Positions 8,704 to 17,794 of a stretch of DNA of 64,000 bases are shown piece after piece. The position numbers and the translations under genes were made by a program. The notes below the pieces were generated by a model. The model was not told the origin of the DNA, made no database searches, and saw nothing but the letters and a program-made list of their open reading frames with translations. The stretch is from Desulfatiglans anilini DSM 4660 (GTDB lineage Bacteria > Desulfobacterota > DSM-4660 > Desulfatiglandales > Desulfatiglandaceae), in assembly GCF_000422285.1 (NCBI RefSeq), contig NZ_AULM01000010.1:54338-118337 (forward strand), written 5' to 3'. Within the stretch, counting starts at the first letter, position 1, and every line of letters begins with the position of its first letter.

Positions 8704-8734
8704 AGGCCGCCCGGCAGCGAAAACCGGGCGGCCT
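8704..8734 (-). terminator. Hairpin downstream of aconitase
   Basis: AGGCCGCCCGG and CCGGGCGGCCT form an 11-bp perfect stem between the convergent glycosyltransferase and aconitase genes. Neither side has an immediate long T run, but on the minus strand ATTTTTA follows within ten bases, making it the best terminator candidate for aconitase. Confidence 0.45.
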
Positions 8735-8785
8735 TGCGCATCGTCGGCTTGCGGCAGACGTTTCGAAAGATTGGCGAAGGGCGGT

Positions 8786-11029
8786 TTAGGTCGCTGAACC
8801 GCGCAGCGCTGAACCGGCCTTGAACCACGCGATCTGCTTATTGTTCAGGCTGTGGTCGAGGCGGATCTCAAAAGAATCGCCGTTTTTCGCCGACACCCTG
8901 GCGATGACCGGTTTCCCGGGTGCGAGCCGGTCCAATCCCAGGATACTGATGCGATCGAACTCCCCGATTCTGTCGTAGTCCGACGGATCGGAGAATACGA
9001 AGGGCAGAATGCCCTGCTTCTTGAGGTTCGCCTCATGGATGCGGGCGAAGGAGCGCGCAATGACGGCCTTTGCGCCGAGAAAGCGCGGAGTCATGGCCGC
9101 ATGCTCCCGGCTGGAGCCCTCGCCGTAATTCCAATCCCCGATGATGATGCATCCGCCCGCGTTCTCTTTGTAATACAGGGCGAGGTCGGGGAAGGGGACC
9201 CCGCGGGCGCCGGTCAAGACGTTCGTGCCGTGCCCGGTTTCCCGGGTGAAGGCATTGAGGGCGCCTTCCAGCAGATTCTTCGAGATATTGCTCAAGTGCC
9301 CCCGGTAGGCCAGCCATTTTCCGCCCGGGGAGATGTGGTCGGTGGTGGTCTTTCCCTCCGTCTTGACGAGGATCGGAAGGTCGATGAAGTCCCCGCCATC
9401 CCAGGGATCGAACGGCTTCAACCGCTCAAGCCGTTCGGAATCAGGGGGGATGATCACCTCGGTGCCACTGCCGTCCTCGTTGGGGGGGCGGAAGCCCTCC
9501 TTGCTGGAGACAAGGCCGTTCGGGGGGAGGGCGGGCGGTTCGGGAGGGATCAGCTTGAAGGGTTCGCCGGAGGCGGAGACAAGGGGGTCCCGCTCCGGGT
9601 CGAAGCCCACCTTACCGGCGATCGCGAGCGCTGCCGCCATGGCCGGGGAGGTGAGAAACGCCCTTGTCTCCGGGTTGGCGTCGTTCCTTCCGCGGAAATT
9701 GCGATTGAAGGTGGTGAAGATGACGTTGGGCGTCCCCTTGGGAAGGTCTGTCCGCTCCCATTGGCCGATGCATGGGCCGCAGGCGGAGGCCAGGATCGTC
9801 GCGCCCGCTTCGAGAAAGGTGTCTAAAAGGTGGTTGCGGCGGATCGTCTCGAAGATTTGGCGCGAGCCTGGTGAAAGGAGAAAAGGCGCCTTCGGTTTGA
9901 GGCCTTGGCGAGCGGCCTGCTCGAGGATGTCCGCCGCCGCATGGAGATCCGAATAGGATGAATTCGTGCAGGAGCCCAGAAGGACTGCAGAAACGCTTTT
10001 CGGCCACCCTTCCTCTTCGGCCTTGCGGGCGAATTCGGCGACGGCGGTGACGTTATCGGGGCTGAAGGGGCCGGCGTGGGCAGGTTTGATCGACGCGAGG
10101 TCCAATTCGACCACATTCGCAAAGACGCTTTGAGGATCGGCGGTGCAGGCGTCGTCCTGTGCGAGGACCCCGGACATGGCCCTGACTTCGTCGGCGTCAC
10201 CGCTGCGTCCAACGTTGCGCAGGTAGGCGTCCATGCTTTCATCGTAGACGAACACGGAGGAGGTGGCGCCGAGTTCGGCTCCCATATTGGTGATGGTGGC
10301 CTTCTCGGTGGCTGAGAGAGACCGCGCTCCATCACCGAAGTATTCGAAGATCTTGCCCGTGCCGCCTTTGACGGTGAAGCGCCGTAGCATCTCCAGGACG
10401 AGGTCCTTGGCGGAGGCCCAACCACTCAGGCGGCCGGTGAGATGTACGCCGACGATGGTTGGACAGGGTGTTTCCCACGGGAGGCCGAGCATGGCCTCGG
10501 CCGCATCCGCTCCCCCGACGCCGATCGCCAACATGCCGAGCCCCCCGGCATTGGGGGTGTGGGAATCGGTGCCCAGCATCAGGCCGCCGGGGAAAGCGTA
10601 GTTTTCGAAGACCACTTGGTGGATGATGCCCGATCCGGGTCCCCAGAAGCCGAGGCCGTAGCGTTCGGCCGCCGACGAAAGAAAATCATAGACCTCGTGG
10701 TTGGCCTCGCAGCCGGTGGCGAGGTCGATTTCCGCGCCTCGGGAGGCCCTCAAAAGATGGTCGCAGTGGATGGTGGCAGGGACCCGAGTCCTCTCGGCCT
10801 GGGACTGCATGAACTGGAGCATGGCCATCTGGGCCGTTGCATCCTGGAGGGCCACACGGTCCGGGTAGAGTTCCACGGGGTCTTGGCCGGGTGTCAGGCG
10901 TTTTGCGTAGGAGCCTTCACCTTCGTGGAGAAAAAGGATCTTTTCCGTATAGGAAAGGCCGCGCCCCAGCACACGCCGCTTCTTGTCGAGGATGGCTCGC
11001 GCCTCCTGCACGTCGAATCGAAAAAGCAT
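8786..11029 (-). CDS. acn: Aconitate hydratase
   Basis: A 747-residue aconitase, isomerising citrate and isocitrate through cis-aconitate in the TCA cycle. The [4Fe-4S] ligands are visible in GSCTNSSYSD and in SACGPCIGQW. Other active-site blocks are GTDSHTPNAGGLGMLAIGVGG, the domain-4 region TDHISPGG and IGDWNYGEGSSREHAAM with its substrate-binding Ser/Arg. The domain order and length follow the mitochondrial/AcnA type rather than AcnB. AAGGA precedes the ATG at 11029. The gene is monocistronic, with hairpins at 8704-8734 downstream and a repeat element upstream. Confidence 0.96.
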   Translation of the reverse strand: MLFRFDVQEARAILDKKRRVLGRGLSYTEKILFLHEGEGSYAKRLTPGQDPVELYPDRVALQDATAQMAMLQFMQSQAERTRVPATIHCDHLLRASRGAEIDLATGCEANHEVYDFLSSAAERYGLGFWGPGSGIIHQVVFENYAFPGGLMLGTDSHTPNAGGLGMLAIGVGGADAAEAMLGLPWETPCPTIVGVHLTGRLSGWASAKDLVLEMLRRFTVKGGTGKIFEYFGDGARSLSATEKATITNMGAELGATSSVFVYDESMDAYLRNVGRSGDADEVRAMSGVLAQDDACTADPQSVFANVVELDLASIKPAHAGPFSPDNVTAVAEFARKAEEEGWPKSVSAVLLGSCTNSSYSDLHAAADILEQAARQGLKPKAPFLLSPGSRQIFETIRRNHLLDTFLEAGATILASACGPCIGQWERTDLPKGTPNVIFTTFNRNFRGRNDANPETRAFLTSPAMAAALAIAGKVGFDPERDPLVSASGEPFKLIPPEPPALPPNGLVSSKEGFRPPNEDGSGTEVIIPPDSERLERLKPFDPWDGGDFIDLPILVKTEGKTTTDHISPGGKWLAYRGHLSNISKNLLEGALNAFTRETGHGTNVLTGARGVPFPDLALYYKENAGGCIIIGDWNYGEGSSREHAAMTPRFLGAKAVIARSFARIHEANLKKQGILPFVFSDPSDYDRIGEFDRISILGLDRLAPGKPVIARVSAKNGDSFEIRLDHSLNNKQIAWFKAGSALRGSAT

Positions 11030-11384
11030 CAGTCAAATTCCTTGGGCGATGCCCGCCAGGGCATCGGAGAGAGTGAGGTCAAGAAGAATTCTCCGTATCC
11101 CCGCTGCTTCCCGGGAACGGCCGCTTCGAGGGCGGCCGGCGCTGCCGGATGAACCTCCACAGGACAACGATGCAGCCTCGGGGGGCTGAAAAGGCATGTT
11201 CAGCCGCGCCGGCCCAAAAGGGTTGTTCGGAAGTCCAGTGTTCTATAATAGAGGAAAATGGAGGGTTGGCAAGACCCCAGATCCGAGATTCTCGATATTT
11301 CCCCTGAATGGATCTGCAGGAGCGGGTAGGCGTGCGCTTAGGAGTTGAAGATCCTCGCTCGTATGCGTATGCTGGCTTTCAGCT

Positions 11385-11540
11385 GCAAAGAACGATTTTG
11401 CTTCCCAGCGGGGCGCGTTCAGGCTTTTCCCGCATCAGGGAAATCAAGCCCGCGTGCTGGAGCGGGCTGAAGGCCGCCGCGCAGGGTAACGTTCAGATGG
11501 ATGCGGAGAATGACAAGAAGAAACTTTTCCGGATGGGGAG
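11385..11540 (+). repeat. Degenerate copy of dispersed palindromic repeat
   Basis: Lies in the 620-base gap between aconitase and the phosphoesterase. CATCAGGGAAATCAAGC matches TATCAAGGAAATCAAGC of the 6731 copy, and the right end reads CTTTTCCGGATGGGGA like the family's CATTTCCGGATGGAAACT end. The centre keeps dyad symmetry (AAGCCCGC...GCGGGCTG; GCCGCCGCGC). It is the most diverged of the near-full-length copies. Nothing else is recognised in 11030-11650. Confidence 0.5.
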
Positions 11541-11650
11541 CCGGGCATCACGGGATCGTCGTTTCCCGGCGGATGCAAGCCGATGCTGCCTGGCCGGGTC
11601 GGCGGAGCGGCGCACCCGGTCCCGGCCGGGCCTGATCCGGGGACGATTGG

Positions 11651-12145
11651 ATGGTGTCGCGATCGATGCGGGATGAAAGACAATCGGCGATTGTAGGGGT
11701 TGTTTCCGACACCCATGGACTGCTGCGCCCCGAGGTTGAAGAACGCCTCGGGGGTGTCGACTTGATCGTGCACGCGGGCGATGTGGGCAATCCGGTGATT
11801 CTGGAACACCTTCGCCGTATTGCGCCGCTCAGGACCGTGCGGGGCAATACGGACCGCGGGCCTTGGGCCCGCGACCTGCCGCGATCGGACCTGTTCGAGT
11901 ACGAGGGGCGGGGCTTTTACGTGATCCACGACATCCTGGAGATGGACCTCGATCCGCGTGCGGCGCAGGTTGCGGTGGTCATCAGCGGCCACTCGCACAG
12001 GCCGTTGATCGAGAGCCGCGAAGGCATCCTGTATCTCAACCCGGGCAGCGCCGGTCCCCGCCGTTTCCTTCTGCCTGTGGCCATGGCGAGGCTGGCGATA
12101 AATCCCGACGGTCTGGATCCGGAGATCATCCTCCTTCAAGGGTGA
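11651..12145 (+). CDS. YfcE/MJ0936-family phosphodiesterase
   Basis: A 164-residue calcineurin-like metallophosphoesterase of the small YfcE/MJ0936 type, active on phosphodiesters in vitro. All metal motifs can be read: VSDTHG, VHAGDVG, RGNTD, VIHD and ISGHSHRP, ending with the NPGSAGPRR loop typical of the family. The ATG at 11651 has GGGGA upstream; a second ATG at 11666 is possible. The cellular substrate is unknown for most members. The gene has no obvious operon partner. Confidence 0.88.
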   Translation: MVSRSMRDERQSAIVGVVSDTHGLLRPEVEERLGGVDLIVHAGDVGNPVILEHLRRIAPLRTVRGNTDRGPWARDLPRSDLFEYEGRGFYVIHDILEMDLDPRAAQVAVVISGHSHRPLIESREGILYLNPGSAGPRRFLLPVAMARLAINPDGLDPEIILLQG

Positions 12146-12188
12146 GGCGGAATCGGCAAGGAGGGCTATCGAGGGTTCGAGAAGGATA

Positions 12189-12217
12189 TTGCCAAATAGA
12201 AAAACATGTGTTATACA
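12189..12217 (+). promoter_or_regulatory. Sigma-70-type promoter for the PDZ gene
   Basis: TTGCCA at 12189-12194 and TATACA at 12212-12217 are separated by 17 bases in an AT-rich patch 108 bases before the PDZ protein start. A short hairpin (TCCGGCG/CGCCGGA, about 12236-12254) lies in the leader. Confidence 0.5.
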
Positions 12218-12324
12218 GCGAATTTAAACGGTTGTCCGGCGCCTCCGTCGCCGGATCCTTCCTCTTCGAATCAGAACAGGCATAGGAAGACGGTTTGACG
12301 GCATCCTTTTCGGAGGTTCAACCC

Positions 12325-13194
12325 ATGGTGGATCGGTCGGCTCACTGGCTGGTGACGGTGCTTTTAACGGGATTGCTCGCTGTATTTTGCACAAGCGCAG
12401 CGTGGGCAGGGGTCATTGAAGGGAGTGTCGAGGAAACGGACGGCGCGAGGGTCAAGGTCCGTTTCGCTGCAGCCGAGATGCCCGAGGCAGGGGATTTCGT
12501 CGATCTGGGGTTGGAGGACTCCGACGGCAGGACGACGTTGCTTGGCACCTGGAAGGTGACGGAGGTCGCTGACGGGTTTGTCTGGGCTGAGGCCCTGGAT
12601 GAGGCTGCCGAGCCGGCACCGCAGGCGAAGGCCTTTATCTATGCGGGGTCGGCGGACATTTGCGCCGAAAAGAAGGCCGGTGTGGCATCCGCAATCGGCC
12701 CCGAGAGACCGTCCGGCGGTTACGCCAAGACGGGCGCTTCGGGTGAGGCCGAGATCGGGCGTGAAGTCGTTGCGGCGTTCAGGGCCGCCCACAACCGGGT
12801 GAACCCGCATGGTCTACAGGGGAAAACAGGGTTGGAGGAGCCGGGGTGGCTGGGTGTCACCCTGAAGATGGTAACCCTCGACCTTGCAAGGTCCTTCGGG
12901 ATGTCAGGACCCCAGGGGGTGCTCGTGGCCAGCATCTTTGCGGGAGGTCCGGCCGAAAAGGCGGGGTTTCATCAGGATGATGTCATCGTGAATTTCGACG
13001 GCACGCCGATATCCAATTGCCACGTGATGCCGGATCTCCTGGCCTGTGCGAGTCCGGGCAGGAAGGTGACCGTGGTGCTGTGGCGCGGGGGCAAATTCAT
13101 CTCGAAAGAGGTCGTGATGGGAGCCCAGCCGTGGGCGATGGGCGGCGAAGAGAAGAAGGCCGTCGCGAAGACCGCCAGGAAGGCAAAACCCTGA
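12325..13194 (+). CDS. Exported PDZ-domain protein
   Basis: The ATG at 12325 has GGAGG at ideal spacing and opens a signal peptide (WLVTVLLTGLLAVFCTSAAWA). After cleavage there is a beta-rich segment of about 90 residues, a linker, then a PDZ domain over the last 110 residues: GWLGVTLKMVTLDLARSFGM, GVLVASIFAGGPAEKAGFHQDDVIVNFDG and LLACASPGRKVTVVLWRGG are the signature strands of the DegP/HtrA-type PDZ. No protease domain is present, so this is a stand-alone periplasmic PDZ protein that may bind unfolded or C-terminal peptides. The tail is Lys/Ala rich. Confidence 0.8.
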   Translation: MVDRSAHWLVTVLLTGLLAVFCTSAAWAGVIEGSVEETDGARVKVRFAAAEMPEAGDFVDLGLEDSDGRTTLLGTWKVTEVADGFVWAEALDEAAEPAPQAKAFIYAGSADICAEKKAGVASAIGPERPSGGYAKTGASGEAEIGREVVAAFRAAHNRVNPHGLQGKTGLEEPGWLGVTLKMVTLDLARSFGMSGPQGVLVASIFAGGPAEKAGFHQDDVIVNFDGTPISNCHVMPDLLACASPGRKVTVVLWRGGKFISKEVVMGAQPWAMGGEEKKAVAKTARKAKP

Positions 13195-13207
13195 TGAGGG
13201 AAAAGGC

Positions 13208-13564
13208 TTACAGAAGATCCTCCAGAAGCCGGATCTCAAGCCCCAGGGCTGCACCCCATTTCTGAATCAGCCAGCCGTTTTCGAGGGTGCGTTCCTCTCT
13301 TGCCTTCCGGTCTTTTCCGTGGTCGACTTTGTCGCCTTCATAGGGAAGACAGCCGAAATAACGCCAACCGGAGTAGCCCCCGAAAGGGGTCCCGTCTTCG
13401 GGCGGAATGCCTGCCCTGACGCTGCGCGCGATCTGCCGGTCGACCGGCACGATGATGTGGTAGCGCTCACCTTCCGGATCGATGCCGATATACCCTTCAT
13501 TCCCCGTGTAGTCAGCGAGAGTGGCGCGCCACAGATCGCTCAACTTGATACGCATCTCCTTCAT
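13208..13564 (-). CDS. Hypothetical protein
   Basis: A 118-residue acidic protein with no recognised family. It has a WRATLADYTGNEGYIGIDPEGERYHIIVPVD segment that looks like two beta strands around a turn, and a C-terminal helix. GC-rich codon use matches its neighbours. It converges on the PDZ gene with 13 bases between stops and lies upstream of no partner. Confidence 0.55.
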   Translation of the reverse strand: MKEMRIKLSDLWRATLADYTGNEGYIGIDPEGERYHIIVPVDRQIARSVRAGIPPEDGTPFGGYSGWRYFGCLPYEGDKVDHGKDRKAREERTLENGWLIQKWGAALGLEIRLLEDLL

Positions 13565-13769
13565 GATCTACCTTCTCCGGGCTCGATGGATCGTCGATGA
13601 TTCTATTGCCGAAGCTTTGCCCGGCCGCTCGGCAAAGGACGCACCTCCGTGCCAAGGGTGCCGCTGTCGGCCGGAGCGGGCGCCGACGACATGCCAGCCC
13701 TTTTCCTGCCGGGCCGAAGGCGGCATTCCCCGGCCATTCCGGCTGGTGTCGTTTTACAGACCGAGGCGC

Positions 13770-14201
13770 TCATTTCACCATCAGCACGGGGCATGGAGAA
13801 AGAATGCCCACTTTGTAGCTGATGGTGCCCAGACCCTCAGGGGCTTTTTCCGGATCGATCCTGTGGGAGCCGAGGACGATCAGGTCCACCTGGTTTTCAT
13901 GGACGAAGTGGATGATTTCAGACACCCGTTTGCCGAACACGATGGGGGTTTGGGCAGCGGCAGCCTCGGACCCCAAAGATTCGACCAGCTTCTGCATCTT
14001 CCTGACCGCGCGCTTGTGGAGTTTCTCGTAGAATTCCGCGAATTCGGCGTATTCAGCTCCTTCGATCGTTTCGATAACGTGGAGCAGGGTGACTTTGGCG
14101 CCCTGCTGCAGCTTGGCCAATTGCAGCGCAATCTTGGCCGCATGCAGGCTCTTCTCCGTAAAGTCGGACGGAACCAGGATATTCAGGAACATGGTGATCA
14201 A
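13770..14201 (-). CDS. Universal stress protein, UspA family
   Basis: A 143-residue single-domain Usp protein. The N-terminal strand NILVPSDFTEKSLHAAKIALQLA, the VTLLHVIE strand, and the C-terminal nucleotide loop VDLIVLGSHR...GTISYKVGILSPCPVLMVK are all in place. The loop keeps the first glycine but differs from the strict G-2x-G-9x-G-S/T pattern of the ATP-binding members, so nucleotide binding is plausible rather than certain. It follows the alcohol dehydrogenase gene by 25 bases and may be cotranscribed with it. Confidence 0.88.
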   Translation of the reverse strand: MITMFLNILVPSDFTEKSLHAAKIALQLAKLQQGAKVTLLHVIETIEGAEYAEFAEFYEKLHKRAVRKMQKLVESLGSEAAAAQTPIVFGKRVSEIIHFVHENQVDLIVLGSHRIDPEKAPEGLGTISYKVGILSPCPVLMVK

Positions 14202-14226
14202 CCTCCTTTGAATCGGTTCTGGGGAC

Positions 14227-15255
14227 TCACGCGATCCTCAAGACTTTTGCGCCCCGGATCTTTCGTTCTTTCAGTTCAACCAGGGCCTGGTTGGCCTCAT
14301 CGAGGGCAAATTCCTGAACCTCAGGTTTGAGGGGGATCTCCGCCGCGAGTTGAAGAAATTCGTGAATATCCGCGCGGGCGACATTGGCGACGCTTTTGAT
14401 CTCTTTTTCCATCCACAGGTGGGCGGGGTAATCGATTTTGAGGAGTTCGTCCTTGTCGGCCGATTCCTTACGAATGGCGTTGATGACCAACCTGCCCGCG
14501 CTTTCGAGATTCTTCAGCGCTTCGACCACCGGTTTCCATGCCGGCGTGGTGTCGATGATAGCATCCAGCTTACGGGGGGACACGTCTTCCGCAGGGCCTG
14601 ACCAGACAGCGCCGAGCTCCCGCGCGAAGGCCTGTTCGGCTTCGCTGCGGGCGAAAACGAAGACCTCCGTGTCAGGGAAGCGGTGGCGGACCATCTTGAG
14701 GACTAGATGAGCCGATGCGCCGAAGCCCGTAAGGCCGAGGCTTTGACCGTTCTGGATTTGGCTCAGCCGAAGGGAGCGGTAGCCGATGGCGCCTGCGCAC
14801 AGAAACGGCGCGGCCTCGATCGGGGTGAACACCGGCGGGATGGGATGTGCGAAGTCTTCCGGAACGACCATCATTTCCGCATATCCGCCGTTTGCATCGC
14901 GGCCGGTGGCCCGGAACCCGGGGCAGAGGTTTTCGAGCCCCTGCCTGCAAAAGGCGCATTTTCCACAAGCGTCGAAGATCCAGCCCACGCCGACGATGTC
15001 CCCTTCCTGGAAGCGCGTCGCGTTTCGGCCCGATGAAACGACTTCTCCCACGACCTCGTGCCCCAGAACGACCGGGAGCGAAGGCGGGGGCGTCCGGCCT
15101 TCGATCTCATCCAGTTCGGTATGACAAACGCCGCAGGCCGACACGCGGATGAGGACTTCCGCATCACCGGGGACGGGGTCCGGGAGTGTGACGAGCCTGA
15201 GAGGTTGTTTCTCGGTATCCAGGCGTGTCAGTGTTTCAAGGATCATCGCTTTCAT
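14227..15255 (-). CDS. Zinc-dependent alcohol dehydrogenase
   Basis: A medium-chain zinc alcohol dehydrogenase of about 342 residues. The catalytic zinc site is in SACGVCHTELDEIEG and LGHEVVGEVV; four structural-zinc cysteines lie in ACGKCAFCRQGLENLC. The cofactor domain begins around GFGASAHLVLKM, a slightly unusual GxGxxA in place of GxGxxG, as in the AdhA/AdhP-like group. The ATG at 15255 has GAGAGG upstream. Probably NAD(P)-dependent oxidation or reduction of a primary alcohol/aldehyde; the exact substrate cannot be assigned. A Usp gene follows it. Confidence 0.9.
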   Translation of the reverse strand: MKAMILETLTRLDTEKQPLRLVTLPDPVPGDAEVLIRVSACGVCHTELDEIEGRTPPPSLPVVLGHEVVGEVVSSGRNATRFQEGDIVGVGWIFDACGKCAFCRQGLENLCPGFRATGRDANGGYAEMMVVPEDFAHPIPPVFTPIEAAPFLCAGAIGYRSLRLSQIQNGQSLGLTGFGASAHLVLKMVRHRFPDTEVFVFARSEAEQAFARELGAVWSGPAEDVSPRKLDAIIDTTPAWKPVVEALKNLESAGRLVINAIRKESADKDELLKIDYPAHLWMEKEIKSVANVARADIHEFLQLAAEIPLKPEVQEFALDEANQALVELKERKIRGAKVLRIA

Positions 15256-15633
15256 GTCGGCTGCCTCTCGATTATGAAACACCCTGCAGGAAATTTCCAC
15301 CCATAAGGGCGGGTGCAGGGTGTGGGCCGAGTTCCATCCTGCAGGACGGCGCTCAGCGGGACAAAGGCCTCCCGCGGGGGGCCCGTTCGAAGCCACCGTC
15401 CAGTCAGCCTGAGGCGGCCGCGCTCAATGGCACCGGGCGCCGCTGAGCGTCTTCCTCTTCGGGCTCTTTGGAATGCCTCTCAAAGCAGGTCCCGGAATGC
15501 CCGCCGACGGGGACGATCCGTTGCTGCCTTATGGGAGTGTTTCCCGGGCGGGGAGGTGTGGTTTAGGCCCCGCCGATCTGAAAATCATCGTTCGGTGAGG
15601 CCTCCGAACGGGCTTTTCCGGACGAAAGGCTCT
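15256..15633. other. Intergenic region, nothing recognised
   Basis: 378 bases between two minus-strand genes, with several GC-rich imperfect dyads. No RNA gene, terminator with T run or repeat copy can be supported here. Confidence 0.3.
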
Positions 15634-16134
15634 TTATCGTGCGCGGGCCCGCATGACCATCGTCTGCGCGAATGCCTTCGCGTCGTCGATGTCTGCTTTG
15701 TCGGGATGACCGGCTGCGCTCTGCGCCTCTTCCGCCCATGCCTTGTTTTCGGGTTTCTGCATCAAAGCATCGATCAGCGCGGGTTTGACCTGCCCACGTG
15801 ATCCGAAGGTGCCGAGGATCTTGAGCTTCGAACCGATGGTCAGCGCATGATAGAAGGCCGTGATGGCCAGTTCCCCTCCCCGCAGGGAGCCATGGGTGGC
15901 GAAAAAAGCGATTTTTTTCCCTTCGGGGAGCGACTTGACAAAGGCTTCCACTTTGCCTGGGACACTATGGGCATGAACGGGAAAGCCGCAGAAGATCAAG
16001 TCGTAATCGGCGGTGTTCTGCACCTCCGGGATGGGCAAAAGATCTTTCTCCGCCTCCGTTACCGCCTCGAAAATGCCGTTGGCCAACCTTGCCGTGTTCC
16101 CCGTTTCGGACAGAAATGCAACCAGTACCTTCAT
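15634..16134 (-). CDS. Flavodoxin-family protein
   Basis: A 166-residue flavodoxin-like protein. The FMN phosphate loop is SETGNTARLAN right after the first strand (MKVLVAFL), followed by DLIFCGFPVHAHSVPGKVEAFV and the FFATHGSLRGG loop. The C-terminal 40 residues form a helical extension beyond a minimal flavodoxin. It probably carries electrons or acts as a flavin-dependent reductase partner. No redox partner is adjacent, so the role is open. Confidence 0.85.
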   Translation of the reverse strand: MKVLVAFLSETGNTARLANGIFEAVTEAEKDLLPIPEVQNTADYDLIFCGFPVHAHSVPGKVEAFVKSLPEGKKIAFFATHGSLRGGELAITAFYHALTIGSKLKILGTFGSRGQVKPALIDALMQKPENKAWAEEAQSAAGHPDKADIDDAKAFAQTMVMRARAR

Positions 16135-16513
16135 CTTTCCCTCCTGGTGGAATAATGCTGTACGCCGGAATGCCGCGGATCAACTCGGTGCAGCCGCCCC
16201 GCTCCAGACGCCTCCAGCCTGGAAGCACGCCGGCATGGAGCGTATAGGAGCGGTTGGCGTTTGAGCGACCATTCGGAAACGCACCGTCTTGCAGCCTGTC
16301 TGTGCGCAAGGATTGGAACGGACGGATTTAGGGCAGACCGGGACGCATCCCGCTGAGGAAGTTGTCAGCGCTCCAGGGGCATTTCCGAATGGATCTATGT
16401 ATATAATTTCGGTGCGGATTGCAAGATCTTTGGCGCAGGGAGGAGGGTTCTGTGCTAGAATCTTACCTGTAATGTAAGGAAACAGCCTTCCTCTTTGCGA
16501 AAAGGAGTGGGTT
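16135..16513. other. Divergent intergenic region
   Basis: About 380 bases between the flavodoxin gene and a rightward small ORF. The right 130 bases are AT-richer (a TATATAATTT patch near 16396, TAGAAT near 16455) and could hold a promoter, but no well-spaced pair of boxes is convincing. Confidence 0.3.
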
Positions 16514-16621
16514 TTGAACGAGGAAAAGGGGTTGAAAAAGAAGCAGAGCTGGTGGCGGCGCCTCCTGGCGCGGATAGCAGCGGCCCAGGCGAGCTATCCG
16601 CAGGGCGGATGCAGCACCTGA
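16514..16621 (+). CDS. Small basic/tryptophan-rich ORF, 35 aa
   Basis: A 35-codon frame starting with TTG at 16514, with AAGGAG upstream at good spacing. It reads MNEEKGLKKKQSWWRRLLAR, then an Ala-rich stretch and a C-terminal GGCST. Third positions are GC-rich as in real genes here. The pattern is an amphipathic basic helix followed by a Gly-Cys tail. It converges on the aldolase gene; the hairpin GGTGCCGTCGGCACC just after it may end both. Not recognised; could be a small membrane-binding peptide. Confidence 0.35.
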   Translation: MNEEKGLKKKQSWWRRLLARIAAAQASYPQGGCST

Positions 16622-16661
16622 GCCCCCCGTTCTCCGGGTGCCGTCGGCACCTCGCGGAAGG

Positions 16662-17306
16662 TCACTTCAGACGATCGAGATCGGCGGACGTAAGAAAACG
16701 GGCCTTTCCTCGGGCCAGGAGGTAAGCATGGGCGGCCTCTTCGACCTCTTCGGCGACGTTGAAGGCCTCGTCGAAATCGCGGCCTGTCGTTACCAGACCG
16801 TGGTTCTGGAGGAGGACCGCCTGACGGCCGCCGCTCCCTAGAATCTCGGCGACGGCCGCCGACAGTTCGTTCGAACCGGGTGTAAAGTAGGGAATCAGAG
16901 GGAGAGGGTGCGCGCAAAGCGCGAAGCCTGGTGTAATGGGCGGCAGGGATTCCGGTCCGGGGGTGAGCAGACTTGAGGCTGCAATGATCGCTGCGCCGTG
17001 GGTGTGGCAGACCGCGTGGACATCAGGCCTCGCCCGCAGGACCGCCAGGTGCATTCCGGCTTCGCGCGTCGGCCGAAGGCCTTCGATGAGGTGCCCGTCC
17101 CCGTCTGTCACCGCTACCTGAGCGGGCTGCAGCGCGCGCAGGGAATGGCCGGTCGGGGAAAGCAGGATGCGGCCGCCGTTGCGGAGCGCCAGATTGCCGC
17201 CGGATCCGCAGACGAGGCGCCGGTCATACATCAGGCGGCATTGACGGCAGAAGGTCTTTTTCGACGCGTCGGAAGGCGGTTTTGGCGGCGCTTTTTCTCT
17301 GCTCAT
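16662..17306 (-). CDS. Class II aldolase/adducin-family protein
   Basis: A 214-residue zinc aldolase of the FucA/AraD/RhaD fold. The phosphate-binding loops are CGSGGNLALR and LSPTGHSL, the catalytic Glu lies in PTREAGMHLAVLR, two zinc His are in CHTHGAA, and the third is in LQNHGLVTTGR. The enzyme should cleave or epimerise a sugar phosphate such as a fuculose or ribulose phosphate, but the exact sugar cannot be read from sequence. It stands alone. Confidence 0.87.
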   Translation of the reverse strand: MSREKAPPKPPSDASKKTFCRQCRLMYDRRLVCGSGGNLALRNGGRILLSPTGHSLRALQPAQVAVTDGDGHLIEGLRPTREAGMHLAVLRARPDVHAVCHTHGAAIIAASSLLTPGPESLPPITPGFALCAHPLPLIPYFTPGSNELSAAVAEILGSGGRQAVLLQNHGLVTTGRDFDEAFNVAEEVEEAAHAYLLARGKARFLTSADLDRLK

Positions 17307-17521
17307 GTTGTTGCCTCTGTCAAACGTTGTGGTTCAGCGGTTCGCGGCCGGTGTCGATCGGCGAACGAAGAACGGTTCCGGTGCTGCTCCCGCGAGGACC
17401 GGATGGGTGCCGCGGCGATTTCCGCCGGAGAGGCCACAGCGTTCGGCGAAATCGCTTCCTTGGAGTGGATGGAGGCCTTCCGGGGCGGCGCGGATGAGCA
17501 TTTCGCCAAGGCATCATAAGC

Positions 17522-17626
17522 CCGGCGAAGCCTGCAAGGCAAGGGCCTTTTCGTCCCAAGCAGGATATCAAGCAAGTAGGAGATGTGTCATGCCGGCGAA
17601 GCCTGCAAGGCAAGGGCCTTTTCGTC
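17522..17626 (+). repeat. 34-bp direct duplication with terminator-like stem
   Basis: The same 34 bases occur at 17522-17555 and 17593-17626, 71 bases apart. Each unit contains GCCTGCAAGGC and AAGGCAAGGGCCTTTTCGTC, where AAGGC/GCCTT form a short stem followed by TTTTC. The units sit in the 490-base gap between the aldolase and the next gene. Nothing else is recognised in 17307-17794. Confidence 0.7.
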
Positions 17627-17794
17627 TTGACGGTCCGGGGGCCCTGTGAAATAGTGCCCTGCAGGGATGTCAGCCGGGGGCGGGGACGCCTTCCCGGCAG
17701 ACCCTTTTTACACTTGCCGGGGGGCCGGTTCTGGCCGCCGACTGGGGGAAAGGCCTTTTGCGGTCTCCAGGAGCAGGAAGGGAGCAAGATCATC

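Noticed and set aside
8852..9826. Long open frame on the opposite strand of aconitase
   Set aside because: Third-position GC bias creates long antisense frames throughout this GC-rich DNA; the aconitase frame has all catalytic motifs.
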